Shown here: piece after piece, positions 16,522 through 25,030 of the stretch
Numbering within the stretch: the first letter of the stretch is position 1
Layout of the letters: each line of letters begins with the position of its first letter
NCBI GenBank assembly: GCA_946186245.1
Contig: CAMHMN010000026.1
Span: 1 to 35,059, forward strand
Source of the DNA: an uncultured Clostridia bacterium
Lineage (GTDB): Bacteria > Bacillota > Clostridia > Oscillospirales > Acutalibacteraceae
Reading direction: 5' to 3'
DNA length: 35,059 nucleotides
Notes under the pieces: generated by a model
The model's database searches: none
The model's input: only the letters and a program-made list of their open reading frames with translations
What the model was told of the DNA's origin: nothing
Translations under genes and position numbers: made by a program

Positions 16522-17157
16522 TTATTTGCCGATGGCGACATTTCCGTCCACATGAAGCACATAGTCGTCCGCCATATCCTCCACATATCCGTAATAGAAG
16601 GGAACGCGGTCAGGGTAATCCACAATGACAAACTGGGTGTTGCGGTTGTCTATGACACTTCCCGCCATATCGGAGATATTTCCCTCGGTGCTGTGTGAGA
16701 TAATGACAAAACAGTCGTCCGTGCCGGGGACAAACAGCTGCTCGATGATGCAGTAATTATAAGTGGTCACCTTTCGCTTGCGGTTGTAGACGGTTTCCAG
16801 CTTATATTTGCCTTTGCTGCCGACGGGAAGCACATGGGTGGTGATTTTCTCGTCGCCGGTGGAATTGACGACGAAGGCGCAATTGGCGAATTCGTCAATT
16901 TCCAGAATCTCACCGGTGTGGTTATAGTAAAACGCGTCCTCCGGCTTGGAAAAACCGGAGAAGTAATTCTCCACCGGCATCAGATGCAGCACAACCACCG
17001 CCGCTGCAAAAGTTGAAATCGCGCCGATCCACGCCCTTCGGCTGCCTGTGGCATAACGCACCATGTACCGGCGTTCCTCGTCGCTGTAGGTGAGCATGAT
17101 AAAAACGACCGCGGCGCCCGCCAGCGCCAGCACAATCCTGATAATGCTGTATATCAT
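16522..17157 (-). CDS. Membrane protein of unknown function, two N-terminal TM helices
   Basis: 211 residues from the chosen ATG at 17155-17157, which has a GGGAGG site nine bases upstream; an in-frame start 11 codons earlier lies at the promoter's expected transcript start and is rejected. Two hydrophobic helices (IYSIIRIVLALAGAAVVFIM and a second near residues 40-60, separated by a basic loop) lead to a soluble domain of about 140 residues with beta character (YYNHTGEILEIDEFANCAFV, HVDGNVAIGK). The domain should face outside if both helices span the membrane. No family recognised. It converges on the cdaR operon and has its own promoter. Confidence 0.75.
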   Translation of the reverse strand: MIYSIIRIVLALAGAAVVFIMLTYSDEERRYMVRYATGSRRAWIGAISTFAAAVVVLHLMPVENYFSGFSKPEDAFYYNHTGEILEIDEFANCAFVVNSTGDEKITTHVLPVGSKGKYKLETVYNRKRKVTTYNYCIIEQLFVPGTDDCFVIISHSTEGNISDMAGSVIDNRNTQFVIVDYPDRVPFYYGYVEDMADDYVLHVDGNVAIGK

Positions 17158-17198
17158 ATCGAAAAACCTCCCGCCGAGCGGCAGAATCATTTGATACT

Positions 17199-17227
17199 AT
17201 TCTACCACATCGGCGGGAGCAATTCAA
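17199..17227 (-). promoter_or_regulatory. Promoter of the two-TM membrane protein gene
   Basis: Minus strand: TTGAAT (17222-17227), 17-base spacer, TAGAAT (17199-17204) preceded by TGG (extended -10). Confidence 0.7.
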
Positions 17228-17259
17228 TTATTTTTCATTCTTTTTTGACCGGGGAGATG

Positions 17260-18354
17260 TTATTTGTCGTCATTATTCTGTCCGGAAGTCGTATCCGCCA
17301 AATCGACAGGTGCAGAAGGAACGTTCTGCTGCGGATAATACACGGGCATATAATTCTGCGCCATTGCAGGCTGCTTCTGCTTACGCACCTTGGGCTTTCT
17401 GGGGTGCTTTTTGCGATAACGGCGGACAAGGAAGACAACCAGGCCGACAATAAGCAGCAAGGGAGAAACGGCGATCACAATGATGATAATCCACAGCAGC
17501 AGCGACCAGAGGAAATTGATCACGCTGAGGAATCCGTTCTTGATCAGGGTGATAAAGTCGCTGAAGCTGAGGGAATCCCACTGGAAATCGTCCTTCGCGC
17601 CGGCATGAACCTTGACCTGCTGACGAATGGAAAGGTTTACGGTGGAGAGATCGATTTTGGAGTCGTAATATTTCAGCATTCCCTCCATCGACTCTATTTC
17701 GGCGGTGAGATCGGTGATGTAACGCTGCACCTCAAGCGCTTCCTCGATGGTGGTCGCTTCCTTGAGCAGCTTGTAATAGCTCTTGAGAGCCTCTTTTTTG
17801 GTGTTCAGCCGGAGTTTGATATCATAATAATCCTGGGTTACGTCATTGGAAGAAACTTCGGAACTGGTCACCTTGTCGGTCTTTTCCGCAAGGGCTAGGA
17901 AGGCGTCCAGCTTGTCGGGAGCGATTTTGAGCTCCGCGTTGTAATAGATGTAATCGTAGCTGCCATAGGTCTCGGAGGATTTGCTGATGCTGATTTCCTT
18001 GCCGCCGTTTTTCTTTACAAAAGCAAGCAAGGTATCGTAGCACTTCTGCGCATCGCCCGATTCCATGGTGATATCGGCCGTGCGGATAATCTTGTCCTCA
18101 TATTCCGCAGTGACCTTTTCACCCGATTTCTGACCGGTTTCCGCGACGGAATCCTCCTCATATGCTTCGGTTTCTCCGTACAATTCGTCGTTCGCGCGGG
18201 ACATCGACATTCCCTTTTCCGCGAAATTGACGTTGTAATCTTCCGATGCTTTGGCATAATCCGACGACGACGCCCCGCAGGAGGTCATCATTGCCAATAT
18301 CAGCGCCGAGGCAGCTAACATGCTGAGGAAATGATGCTTCTTGATGTTTTTCAT
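17260..18354 (-). CDS. DUF4349 family lipoprotein
   Basis: 364 residues from the ATG at 18352-18354, which has GGAGTG upstream; the open frame extends further up but without a ribosome site. A lipoprotein signal ends in MMTSC. The DUF4349 core (about 85-290) starts KIIRTADITMESGD, contains the YYNAELKIAPDKLDAFL segment, a coiled-coil-like helical pair (TKKEALKSYYKLLKEATTIE), and ends DLSTVNLSIRQQ. A membrane helix follows (LLLWIIIIVIAVSPLLLIV) and then a basic cytoplasmic tail rich in Lys, Pro and Gln. Proteins with this domain are envelope proteins of unknown function. The promoter region looks unlike the sigma-A type (see separate entry). Confidence 0.85.
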   Translation of the reverse strand: MKNIKKHHFLSMLAASALILAMMTSCGASSSDYAKASEDYNVNFAEKGMSMSRANDELYGETEAYEEDSVAETGQKSGEKVTAEYEDKIIRTADITMESGDAQKCYDTLLAFVKKNGGKEISISKSSETYGSYDYIYYNAELKIAPDKLDAFLALAEKTDKVTSSEVSSNDVTQDYYDIKLRLNTKKEALKSYYKLLKEATTIEEALEVQRYITDLTAEIESMEGMLKYYDSKIDLSTVNLSIRQQVKVHAGAKDDFQWDSLSFSDFITLIKNGFLSVINFLWSLLLWIIIIVIAVSPLLLIVGLVVFLVRRYRKKHPRKPKVRKQKQPAMAQNYMPVYYPQQNVPSAPVDLADTTSGQNNDDK

Positions 18355-18396
18355 AATGTTGCACTCCTTTGAATGATTCGGCCAACGGCCTTTCTC

Positions 18397-18430
18397 GTTA
18401 TATATAACCGCGATTTTCTGAAAAGGGTTG
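18397..18430 (-). promoter_or_regulatory. Possible ECF-sigma-type promoter of the DUF4349 gene
   Basis: Minus strand CAACCCTTTTC (18420-18430), then 11 bases, then a 12-base perfect palindrome GTTATATATAAC (18397-18408). AACC-CTTTT is like -35 regions of many ECF sigma factors, and no good sigma-A -35 is present. The assignment is tentative. Confidence 0.3.
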
Positions 18431-18454
18431 GAATGAAACGGAAATTTTTTCTGT

Positions 18455-18500
18455 GAAAACAAAAGCCGGCATAGCTTTTTAAATGGGCTATACCGGCTTA
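18455..18500 (-). terminator. Terminator of the proBA operon
   Basis: Minus strand 13-bp stem AAGCCGGTATAGC with GCTATGCCGGCTT, then TTGTTTTC, directly after the stop of the large acidic protein gene. Confidence 0.85.
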
Positions 18501-18508
18501 CAGGAGAA

Positions 18509-21500
18509 TTAATCGTCAACGTAATTTCTGATGCTCTTGATATAGTAGCTGCCGTTTGATTTGACAGCCAGGACATACTCCATGAATTTGTAGCATTCGT
18601 CCTCTGAGCCTTCCGAGGATGTCAGGGTCATTTCATCCTGGTTGACATAGCCGACAACCAAGGATATGTAATCGCTCTTCTGGGCGATTTTTGTGATGAC
18701 CGCCGACGGCCCGGTTATTCCGCTTCGTGTGATGTGGAAGCTCTTGTCGATGCTGTCATAATAATAGATGGCGCTGCCGTCATACTCGCTGAGCACATTC
18801 ATATTGAGCTTTACGTCGCTGCCGAAGAGTTTTTTCGCCGCCTTCTCCACCATGTCAGCCGGAAGCACGATTTTGTTGGTCGCGTCGGATACATGCTCAT
18901 AGCCCTCCGTCTCGTCAAGCTCGCGCAAAGCCTGCCAGATAGAGCTTTTCAGCAGCATGTTGTTATCGGCTTTTTCCACGGTTTCAAAAGGCATCGGGTC
19001 GTTGATGACGACAGGCGAAATGAACTCGGTGTATTCCGTCTTCTTTTCGCTGATGCTGCCTATGTTGGTAAAGCCGGACACAACGGTTTTTACCGCGCTG
19101 AAGAGTATCATCACAGCAAACAGCAGAGCTACCGCACCGATGAATGCGGATATTCTGCGGCGTGTGCGTTTGTTGCGGGATGCCATATCGTCGCCGTCCT
19201 CCTCTTCGTCGAGCCACTGCTCCTGGAATTCTGCGTCGTCAATGTCCGTGGGAAACACGATGGGTCCCTCGGGCAGCTTGAACACCGCAGTGGGATTTTC
19301 CGACTGTTCTCTGGTATGCAAAAACAGGGTGTCGTCCTGACCCGCGCTTGCAGCCTTATCTATCACAGCTGGGTTTTCATCTACAATCAGAACCGATTCA
19401 AAAAGGTTTTCGTCCGGCTCACGCGTTTTCTCACGCGGCTGATATTCCTTGACTTCTTCCTCTGATGTCCTGACTTCAGGCGTAACGGAAATATCGTCTA
19501 TGCTGACGCTGAATACGCCGGATTCGTCTTTCCGGCCTTCGCCTCCGGGAAGAATATCTTCGCTCTCCTGACGGAACAGCTCGGCAATTTCCGCCGCCTC
19601 CGCCAGTTTCTCGATCTTATCCTCAACGTCAATGCCGGTTTCTTCTGACGATTCTTCCGCTTCACCCGGCGGCGCTGTGACTCTTTCCTCCGCAAAAATC
19701 TCGTCCTCCAGGTCGGCGACGATAACTTCCACATCGGAAGGAGCGGATGCCTCACCGACAGCGGCGGGTTCGGGCGTTTCGTCAGGCTGTGCGGCCTGCG
19801 GCATCTCCTCCGCCTTCTGCTCCTGTGTCTCTGTAGATTCCGGAACCACCGGTGTTTCCGGCACTTCCGGAGCTTCTGTAGTCTCTGAAGCCTCTGTAGC
19901 TTCCGGCACTTCCGGAGCTTCTGTTGCCTCTGAAGCCTCTGTAGCTTCCGGCACTTCCGGAGCCACTTCAACGGTTTGCTCCGGCTCTACGGTCACTTCC
20001 AAAGCGGGCTGTTCCGCCTGCGAAGCTTCGTCAGATGTATCCTCGGGTTCTTCCTCTGTTTCGTACCGTGAGAAGTCGATGATGATCTCGGGAACGAATT
20101 CTTCCTCTTCATTTTCGGGTTCCGTCGGAGTTGTCTCTTCCTGCTGCGGCTCCGGCTTTTGAAGGAATTGGTTGAGATCGACGGTTTCAATGCCCTCCAG
20201 CTCGTCGACCTCGTCCTCGTCAGCTCCGTCGGATGACTGCCCGGCCTGATGATAGGACTCCAGCAGACGGTCGGAGAGAAGGGTTTCGGGTTCCTGTTCG
20301 GGCTCATTCTCCTGACGGTCTTCCTCACCGCGGGACGGAATGGCCTCGTCCCAGTAGGAATCCCTGTCCGGGGCAGCCGAGAAGATCGTATCCATTCCGA
20401 TTTCGGCGCCGGTGTTGACCGCATTGAGCGTTTGCGTGCCTTCGCGTCTCTGTTTTTCCACCGAAGCAAGAATATCTTCTATCGAAACGGACGTCACGGC
20501 GGCGGAAATGTCGTCCAGCATATCCTCCGCGGAATCCAGCTCGGACGTGTCGGCTGCAAGCTCGTTGAGCGGCGGCAAATCGTCCTGCGTAACGTCGGAA
20601 GGCTTTTCTTCCCGTTTGACCTCTGCCGCCAGTTTGGCAGCGTTGGTGTCCGGCGCATTTTTCTGCTCCGCAGGTTTCGCCTTTTCATCCTGCGCGGTTT
20701 CCTTTGCTTTTTCCGCTTCCCCTGCCGACTTTGCTTCGGCTGTCTCCCGTTCGTTCTCCATCGCAATCTTGTCATAGGGAAGAAGATCGTCGTCACCCAG
20801 CATGACCGGCTTCACCGTCATGGGCTCGTCTGCGGAAGTTTCATCGGAGAAATCAACCCTTTTCTTGGGCTTGGCCGACTTCTTTCCGGCGGCTTTTGAG
20901 CCTTCCTTCGACATTACCGGGAATGCCGCGTCATAGAATTCCTCCCAGTTCACGCCGTTTCCGGAGGAAGCCTTGGTGGCTTTGGGCATGCTGTCAATGA
21001 CTTCCGACATGGATGAGATGTCGTCGATCATCTGTTCCGAAACGGAATGGGCAGCCACGCCCTTGGCAATCTTGTCGACTGCGGCGCGCTTGGCTTCGGT
21101 CTTAGCCGCTCTCTCTCTGGCACTTTCGTCCCTGTTGCGGTGATTCTTTTTGCGATGGCTGCCGCCTTTTCCCGGAGTCCCGGAAGACTCCGGAAGGGAG
21201 CCGTTATTCCCGTCGCCGGGTGTACTGTCTTCACTGCCTGCCGAAGGACTCATCGGCGGCTCCTGCGCAGCCATCTGCTGCTGGGTGAGATTGTTGGAAA
21301 CAGCCCATTTCGGAGCCGGCATGATCACTGTCGGAGGAATCACGGGCTGATACGGAACCGGCTGATACGGAACTTGCTGTACGGGCGGCGGAACCGGAAC
21401 CGGCTGCGGTCCTCTCGGCGCCGCAGGACCCCAGGCAGCTTCCGCCATCGCCGCGTTCATGGCGGCAATGCGTTCCTCCTCGGCGGCTCTGGCACGGGCG

Positions 21501-21673
21501 GATGAAGCGTCTTTTACGGGGCGTTTCTTTGCCTCGGGGTGATAGTTGCCGTCCGCTGAGTAGCCGGTATAGGGGTTCGGGCGGTTGTTATATTCCTCGC
21601 TGTAGCGCTTTACGGGCTTTTTGTTTCTTTTGCGGCGGGGCTGATTATTGCTGGTATTATTACTGCTTGCCAC
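18509..21673 (-). CDS. Large acidic, low-complexity single-pass membrane protein
   Basis: About 1050 residues. A basic, Asn/Pro-rich N terminus (RRKRNKKPVKRYSEEY) and a Pro/Gln/Val stretch are followed by about 600 residues of acidic Glu/Ala/Thr/Pro-rich, probably disordered sequence. It has 15-residue repeats (APEVPEATEASEATE type) encoded by 45-base DNA repeats at 19856-19965. A membrane helix (AFIGAVALLFAVMILF, about 845-868) after an RNKRTRRR patch places the N-terminal part inside the cell and the last 186 residues outside; that domain is folded-looking (IVLPADMVEKAAKKLFGSD, SYYIKSIRNYVDD). A GTG at 21671-21673 sits about ten bases from a GGGGGG site and is preferred; the ATG three codons upstream at 21682 is too close to it. 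The gene begins 18 bases after proA, so it is in the proBA operon. No family recognised. Confidence 0.8.
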   Translation of the reverse strand: MASSNNTSNNQPRRKRNKKPVKRYSEEYNNRPNPYTGYSADGNYHPEAKKRPVKDASSARARAAEEERIAAMNAAMAEAAWGPAAPRGPQPVPVPPPVQQVPYQPVPYQPVIPPTVIMPAPKWAVSNNLTQQQMAAQEPPMSPSAGSEDSTPGDGNNGSLPESSGTPGKGGSHRKKNHRNRDESARERAAKTEAKRAAVDKIAKGVAAHSVSEQMIDDISSMSEVIDSMPKATKASSGNGVNWEEFYDAAFPVMSKEGSKAAGKKSAKPKKRVDFSDETSADEPMTVKPVMLGDDDLLPYDKIAMENERETAEAKSAGEAEKAKETAQDEKAKPAEQKNAPDTNAAKLAAEVKREEKPSDVTQDDLPPLNELAADTSELDSAEDMLDDISAAVTSVSIEDILASVEKQRREGTQTLNAVNTGAEIGMDTIFSAAPDRDSYWDEAIPSRGEEDRQENEPEQEPETLLSDRLLESYHQAGQSSDGADEDEVDELEGIETVDLNQFLQKPEPQQEETTPTEPENEEEEFVPEIIIDFSRYETEEEPEDTSDEASQAEQPALEVTVEPEQTVEVAPEVPEATEASEATEAPEVPEATEASETTEAPEVPETPVVPESTETQEQKAEEMPQAAQPDETPEPAAVGEASAPSDVEVIVADLEDEIFAEERVTAPPGEAEESSEETGIDVEDKIEKLAEAAEIAELFRQESEDILPGGEGRKDESGVFSVSIDDISVTPEVRTSEEEVKEYQPREKTREPDENLFESVLIVDENPAVIDKAASAGQDDTLFLHTREQSENPTAVFKLPEGPIVFPTDIDDAEFQEQWLDEEEDGDDMASRNKRTRRRISAFIGAVALLFAVMILFSAVKTVVSGFTNIGSISEKKTEYTEFISPVVINDPMPFETVEKADNNMLLKSSIWQALRELDETEGYEHVSDATNKIVLPADMVEKAAKKLFGSDVKLNMNVLSEYDGSAIYYYDSIDKSFHITRSGITGPSAVITKIAQKSDYISLVVGYVNQDEMTLTSSEGSEDECYKFMEYVLAVKSNGSYYIKSIRNYVDD
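19856..19965 (-). repeat. 45-base tandem coding repeat
   Basis: Two full 45-base units (19856-19900, 19901-19945) and a partial third inside the acidic protein gene, differing at only a few positions. They keep the reading frame and encode Pro-Glu-Ala-Thr-rich 15-residue units. Confidence 0.85.
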
Positions 21674-21691
21674 TAAGGTCATTCCCCCCTG

Positions 21692-22936
21692 TTATCTGAT
21701 CTGACCGTCTCCCTGAATGATGAATTTGGAGCTGGTGAGCTGACGTATTCCCATCGGACCGCGGGCGTGGAGCTTCTGGGTGGAAATGCCGATCTCGGCG
21801 CCCAGCCCGAATTCTCCTCCGTCGGTGAAGCGAGTGGAGCAATTGACGTAGACCGCCGCGCTGTCCACCGACGAGGTGAACTTCTCGGCGCTGAAATAAT
21901 CTGAGGTCACAATGCATTCGCTGTGTCCTGTGGAATACTTCGCAATATGATCAATGGCGTCGTCGAGTGAATCAACCACACGGCAAGCCAGAATGTAGTC
22001 CAAAAATTCGGTGGCGTAATCCTCGTCGGTGGCGGGAATCACGCAGTCGCCCAGAATGGCGCGGGTTCTCTCACAGCCGCGAAGCTCCACATTTTTCTCC
22101 GAAAGCCGTTCCATGATGACCGGAAGGACCTTTTGGGCGATCTCCCGATGCACCAGGATGGTTTCAATGGCATTGCACACGCTGGGGCGAGAGGTTTTGG
22201 CGTTGTAGATGATATTGGCCGCCATTTCGATGTCGGCTGTCTTGTCGACAAACACATGGCAGTTGCCGACGCCGGTTTCAATGACCGGCACGGTGGAATT
22301 CTCCACCACGGCGCGGATAAGTCCCGCTCCGCCTCTGGGAATCAGCACATCGAGATATTGACTCATGCGCATCATTTCATTGGCACTCTCGCGGGAGGTG
22401 TCGGAAACCAGCTGGATGCAGTCGGCGGGAAGTCCGGCGGATTCCACCGCCTGACGAAGCAGCTCCGCGATGGCCATATTGGAATGGATGGCTTCCTTGC
22501 CGCCCCGCAGAATGCAGGCATTGCCCGATTTCAGGCAGAGTGCAGCCGCGTCGGAGGTCACGTTGGGACGGGCTTCAAAGATGATGCCCACCACGCCGAG
22601 CGGAACCCGCACACGGCGGATTTTCATGCCGTTGGGCCGGATGCTGCCCTCGATGATCTCACCGATCGGGTCGGACAGAGCCGCTACCTGGCGTATTCCT
22701 TCCGCCATGCCGGCAATGCGTTCCGGCGTCAGACGAAGGCGGTCGAGAAGGCTCTCCTTCATGCCGTTCTGTCTGCCGCTTTCAAGGTCGGTTGCGTTGG
22801 CCGCGATGACCCTGTCGGCATTTGTGACGAGCGCCTGCGCCATGGCTTCCAGCGCCTTGTTTTTGGTGCCGGTGTCAGCCACGCCGAGTATCCTTTCGGC
22901 TGCCTTGGCGGCAAGTCCCATTTTTTCGGTATCCAT
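21692..22936 (-). CDS. proA: Gamma-glutamyl phosphate reductase (glutamate-5-semialdehyde dehydrogenase)
   Basis: 414 residues, the normal ProA length. It reduces gamma-glutamyl phosphate to glutamate-5-semialdehyde with NADPH, the second step of proline synthesis. Motifs: PLGVVGIIFEARPNVTSDA, LKSGNACILRGGKEA, LIPRGGAGLI, the catalytic-Cys segment SRPSVCNAIET, and the C-terminal RFTDGGEFGLGAEIGIST. The ATG follows GGAGG. It lies 65 bases after proB and just before the large acidic gene, giving the order proB-proA-acidic protein on one transcript. Confidence 0.97.
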   Translation of the reverse strand: MDTEKMGLAAKAAERILGVADTGTKNKALEAMAQALVTNADRVIAANATDLESGRQNGMKESLLDRLRLTPERIAGMAEGIRQVAALSDPIGEIIEGSIRPNGMKIRRVRVPLGVVGIIFEARPNVTSDAAALCLKSGNACILRGGKEAIHSNMAIAELLRQAVESAGLPADCIQLVSDTSRESANEMMRMSQYLDVLIPRGGAGLIRAVVENSTVPVIETGVGNCHVFVDKTADIEMAANIIYNAKTSRPSVCNAIETILVHREIAQKVLPVIMERLSEKNVELRGCERTRAILGDCVIPATDEDYATEFLDYILACRVVDSLDDAIDHIAKYSTGHSECIVTSDYFSAEKFTSSVDSAAVYVNCSTRFTDGGEFGLGAEIGISTQKLHARGPMGIRQLTSSKFIIQGDGQIR

Positions 22937-23001
22937 AAGTTTCCTCCGTTACGGGTATGTTCATTGCGTTTCGTGTGAAATTCAGCATTTCGCACTTCGC
23001 A

Positions 23002-23796
23002 CTATTTTTGCGGTACAAAGTGGGTGCCGACGACCTTGCCGTCGGTCAGGGCATAAAGATTATTCGGGTCGCTGCTGACGATATAGGTATCTATGCCGGC
23101 AGCGCAGGCGTATTCCGCCGCCTGAATCTTGGTGACCATGCCTCCGGTACCTCGCTTGGAACCGGAGCCGCCCGCCATTTCCTTGAGGGCGTCGGTGATT
23201 TCCAGCACCACCGGAATCTGCACGGCGGAGTCGTCCTCGCGGGGATTGCGGTTGTAAAGCCCGTCGATGTCGGTGATCAGCACCAGCGACTGCGCGCCGA
23301 TCAGATTGGCGACGATGGCGGAAAGATTGTCGTTGTCGCCTATATTGCTTCCGGTCAGCTCGTCGATGGCAACCGTGTCGTTCTCATTGACGATGGGAAT
23401 GATGGAAAGCTCCAGCAGCGCCGACATGCAGTCGATGACATTCTGCCGGTGATGCTCGTTCTCCACGTCGTAACGGGTGAGAAGCACCTGCGCGGTCTTC
23501 ATGCCGTATTCGGCGAAAATCTTGTCGTAGAGAAACATCAGTTCGCACTGACCGACGGCAGCCATTGCCTGACGGCCGGCGGTGTCGGTAGGACGCTGCT
23601 CCAGCCCCATCTTGCCCACGCCCACTCCCAGTGCGCCGGATGTCACCAGCACGATTTCCCTGCCGCTGTTGCAGAGATCGCTGATCACCCGGCAAAGGTG
23701 GTCGATGCTGCGGATATTGGGCTTGCCGTTTTCATATGTAAGGGTGGAAGTACCCACCTTGATGACAATGCGCTTCGCATTCTGAATGTTTGCCAA
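23002..23796 (-). CDS. proB: Glutamate 5-kinase, PUA-less form
   Basis: 264 residues: the amino-acid kinase domain only, without the C-terminal PUA domain of longer ProB proteins, as in many Firmicutes. It phosphorylates the gamma-carboxyl of glutamate, the first and feedback-controlled step of proline synthesis. Motifs: IVIKVGTSTLTYENG, VLVTSGALGVGVGKMG, PIVNENDTVA, GDNDNLSAIVA, LVLITDIDGLYNRNP and GTGGMVTKIQAA. The start is a TTG (23794-23796) ten bases after GGAGAG; no better start is nearby. A strong promoter precedes it, making it the first gene of the operon. Confidence 0.96.
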   Translation of the reverse strand: MANIQNAKRIVIKVGTSTLTYENGKPNIRSIDHLCRVISDLCNSGREIVLVTSGALGVGVGKMGLEQRPTDTAGRQAMAAVGQCELMFLYDKIFAEYGMKTAQVLLTRYDVENEHHRQNVIDCMSALLELSIIPIVNENDTVAIDELTGSNIGDNDNLSAIVANLIGAQSLVLITDIDGLYNRNPREDDSAVQIPVVLEITDALKEMAGGSGSKRGTGGMVTKIQAAEYACAAGIDTYIVSSDPNNLYALTDGKVVGTHFVPQK

Positions 23797-23832
23797 ATGG
23801 ACGTCACTCTCCGCGTTGTTCGTTATTAGAAT

Positions 23833-23861
23833 ATTATATCAAAAAGCGGCGGCAAATTCAA
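23833..23861 (-). promoter_or_regulatory. Promoter of the proBA operon
   Basis: Minus strand: TTGAAT (23856-23861), 17-base spacer, TATAAT (23833-23838). The gap 23862-24074 beyond it is AT-rich with no gene I can support. Confidence 0.8.
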
Positions 23862-24074
23862 TCGCTAAATGTGCCTAAATTTGCACGGTTATACCATTAA
23901 AAGCACAACAAGTTGAAGTGTATTTTCTGAATAATTCCCTGAAACGCACTGTTGCGCGCATGAATGCCGCAAGATATTCTTATAGGATTTTATTATATCA
24001 TATTTATTATAAAAAAGTTCATATGTTACAGAACTGTTATTTTTTGTTTACATTTTGCGGAGATGGGTTTTATC

Positions 24075-24119
24075 AAAAAAGCATCCCCCGATGTTGCGAT
24101 ACATTCGGGAAGGATGCTT
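24075..24119 (-). terminator. Terminator of the DUF2974-LytTR-DUF3021 unit
   Basis: Minus strand stem AAGCATCC with GGATGCTT and an inner CCCGA/TCGGG pairing, followed by TTTTTTGATA, 18 bases after the DUF3021 stop. Confidence 0.8.
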
Positions 24120-24137
24120 GGAATCATATGGCGGACA

Positions 24138-24551
24138 TTATTTACGTTTTTTCATCTCGGCGAGCTTTTTGTTGATCTCGTCGGAGCATATCTTTTCGTT
24201 GACCATGATGGCTGCCACCACAACAAGATACGCAACAACGAGCATGCCGATCACAATCAGCAGAACTTTCAGGTCAAAGGGAAAGAGCTTCAGAACCACG
24301 CCGCCGAAGAGGAAAACCGTGATGAATTCCTCTATGAAATAAACGCCCATTTCCATCGCGACGCTCTGGAACGGAATAAATCCCGTCAGGAAGACAATGA
24401 TGCCTACCCCCGCGCAGACGCCGAATAATCCGAACACCGTCTGAGGCCTGATACCGTCCTTTGACCATAACGCCGCATAAAGCAGCATAATAACGGTAAA
24501 AGAGGTGCAGGTAATCGTGAAAAACCCGCTTATTCTTTTTCTGATATCCAT
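24138..24551 (-). CDS. DUF3021 family membrane protein
   Basis: 137 residues from the ATG at 24549-24551 after GGAGGG; the longer open frame upstream overlaps the LytTR gene and is rejected. Four hydrophobic segments with short loops and a Lys-rich tail (DEINKKLAEMKKRK) match the DUF3021 pattern: ITCTSFTVIMLLYAALW, FGVCAGVGIIVFLTGFI, MGVYFIEEFITVFLFGGVVL and a last segment of about 25 residues. DUF3021 proteins are typically encoded beside a LytTR-domain regulator, and are thought to control it from the membrane. Here the LytTR gene ends 14 bases upstream. Confidence 0.85.
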   Translation of the reverse strand: MDIRKRISGFFTITCTSFTVIMLLYAALWSKDGIRPQTVFGLFGVCAGVGIIVFLTGFIPFQSVAMEMGVYFIEEFITVFLFGGVVLKLFPFDLKVLLIVIGMLVVAYLVVVAAIMVNEKICSDEINKKLAEMKKRK

Positions 24552-24565
24552 AGGGCGATTCCCTC

Positions 24566-25003
24566 CTATATGCCGAATTTCTGCTTGAACGCAGGCAGGT
24601 AATGGCGGTTGATAATCAGCTTTTCGCCGTTTTCCAACCTGGCCTCGTAGCGGCTGTTGATGAGCGGGCGCACGCTTTCCAGCTTGAGAATGTTGACGAT
24701 GCAGGATTTGCTGATACGCACAAAATTCGCGTCGGCAAGCTGCCGCTCCAGTTCGTAGAGCTTCATGGAGCACTCGTACACGTCGTTTTCCAGATAGGCG
24801 AAGGTCCTCTCGTCAGTGCTGTCAAAGTAATACACGTCTTCAAGGGAGATGACGCTTGTTTCTCCGTCCTTCACGCCGTGAAGGGAAAAAACATTCAGTC
24901 TGATATAGCCGAGTATCTTCTCCAGCCTGTTGTCGATCACATCGTATCTGACACTGATTTCAGGCTCTTTCAGCCCTTCCGACTGCTCGATGAACAGCTT
25001 CAT
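24566..25003 (-). CDS. LytTR-domain DNA-binding protein
   Basis: 145 residues. The C-terminal LytTR DNA-binding domain (about 48-143) shows ISLEDVYYFDSTDERTFAYL, a Glu/Leu-rich connector, NFVRISKSCIVNILKLESVR, then LENGEKLIINRHYLPAFKQK. The N-terminal 45 residues are not a receiver domain, so this is a stand-alone LytTR protein rather than a response regulator. Such proteins are often paired with a membrane protein of the DUF3021 type, as here. The start has GGGAG upstream. It lies 27 bases after the DUF2974 gene, so the three genes form a unit; autoregulation is likely but no repeat pair was confirmed at the promoter. Confidence 0.9.
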   Translation of the reverse strand: MKLFIEQSEGLKEPEISVRYDVIDNRLEKILGYIRLNVFSLHGVKDGETSVISLEDVYYFDSTDERTFAYLENDVYECSMKLYELERQLADANFVRISKSCIVNILKLESVRPLINSRYEARLENGEKLIINRHYLPAFKQKFGI

Positions 25004-25030
25004 GACTTGTCACACTCCCAAATGATAAAA

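Noticed and set aside
17169-17218. Inverted repeat CCCGCCG/CGGCGGG near the two-TM gene start, considered as a ribosome-site-masking hairpin or a terminator of the DUF4349 gene
   Set aside because: Its upstream arm lies before the -10 of the promoter, so the normal transcript does not contain it, and no T-run follows; at most it matters for read-through RNA.
18355-18576. Upstream extension of the DUF4349 frame
   Set aside because: It would run through the preceding operon's terminator and put 74 residues before a typical lipoprotein signal peptide.
24552-24773. Upstream extension of the DUF3021 frame
   Set aside because: It overlaps the LytTR gene in another frame, gives Arg/His/Gln-rich sequence, and the ATG at 24551 has a GGAGGG site.
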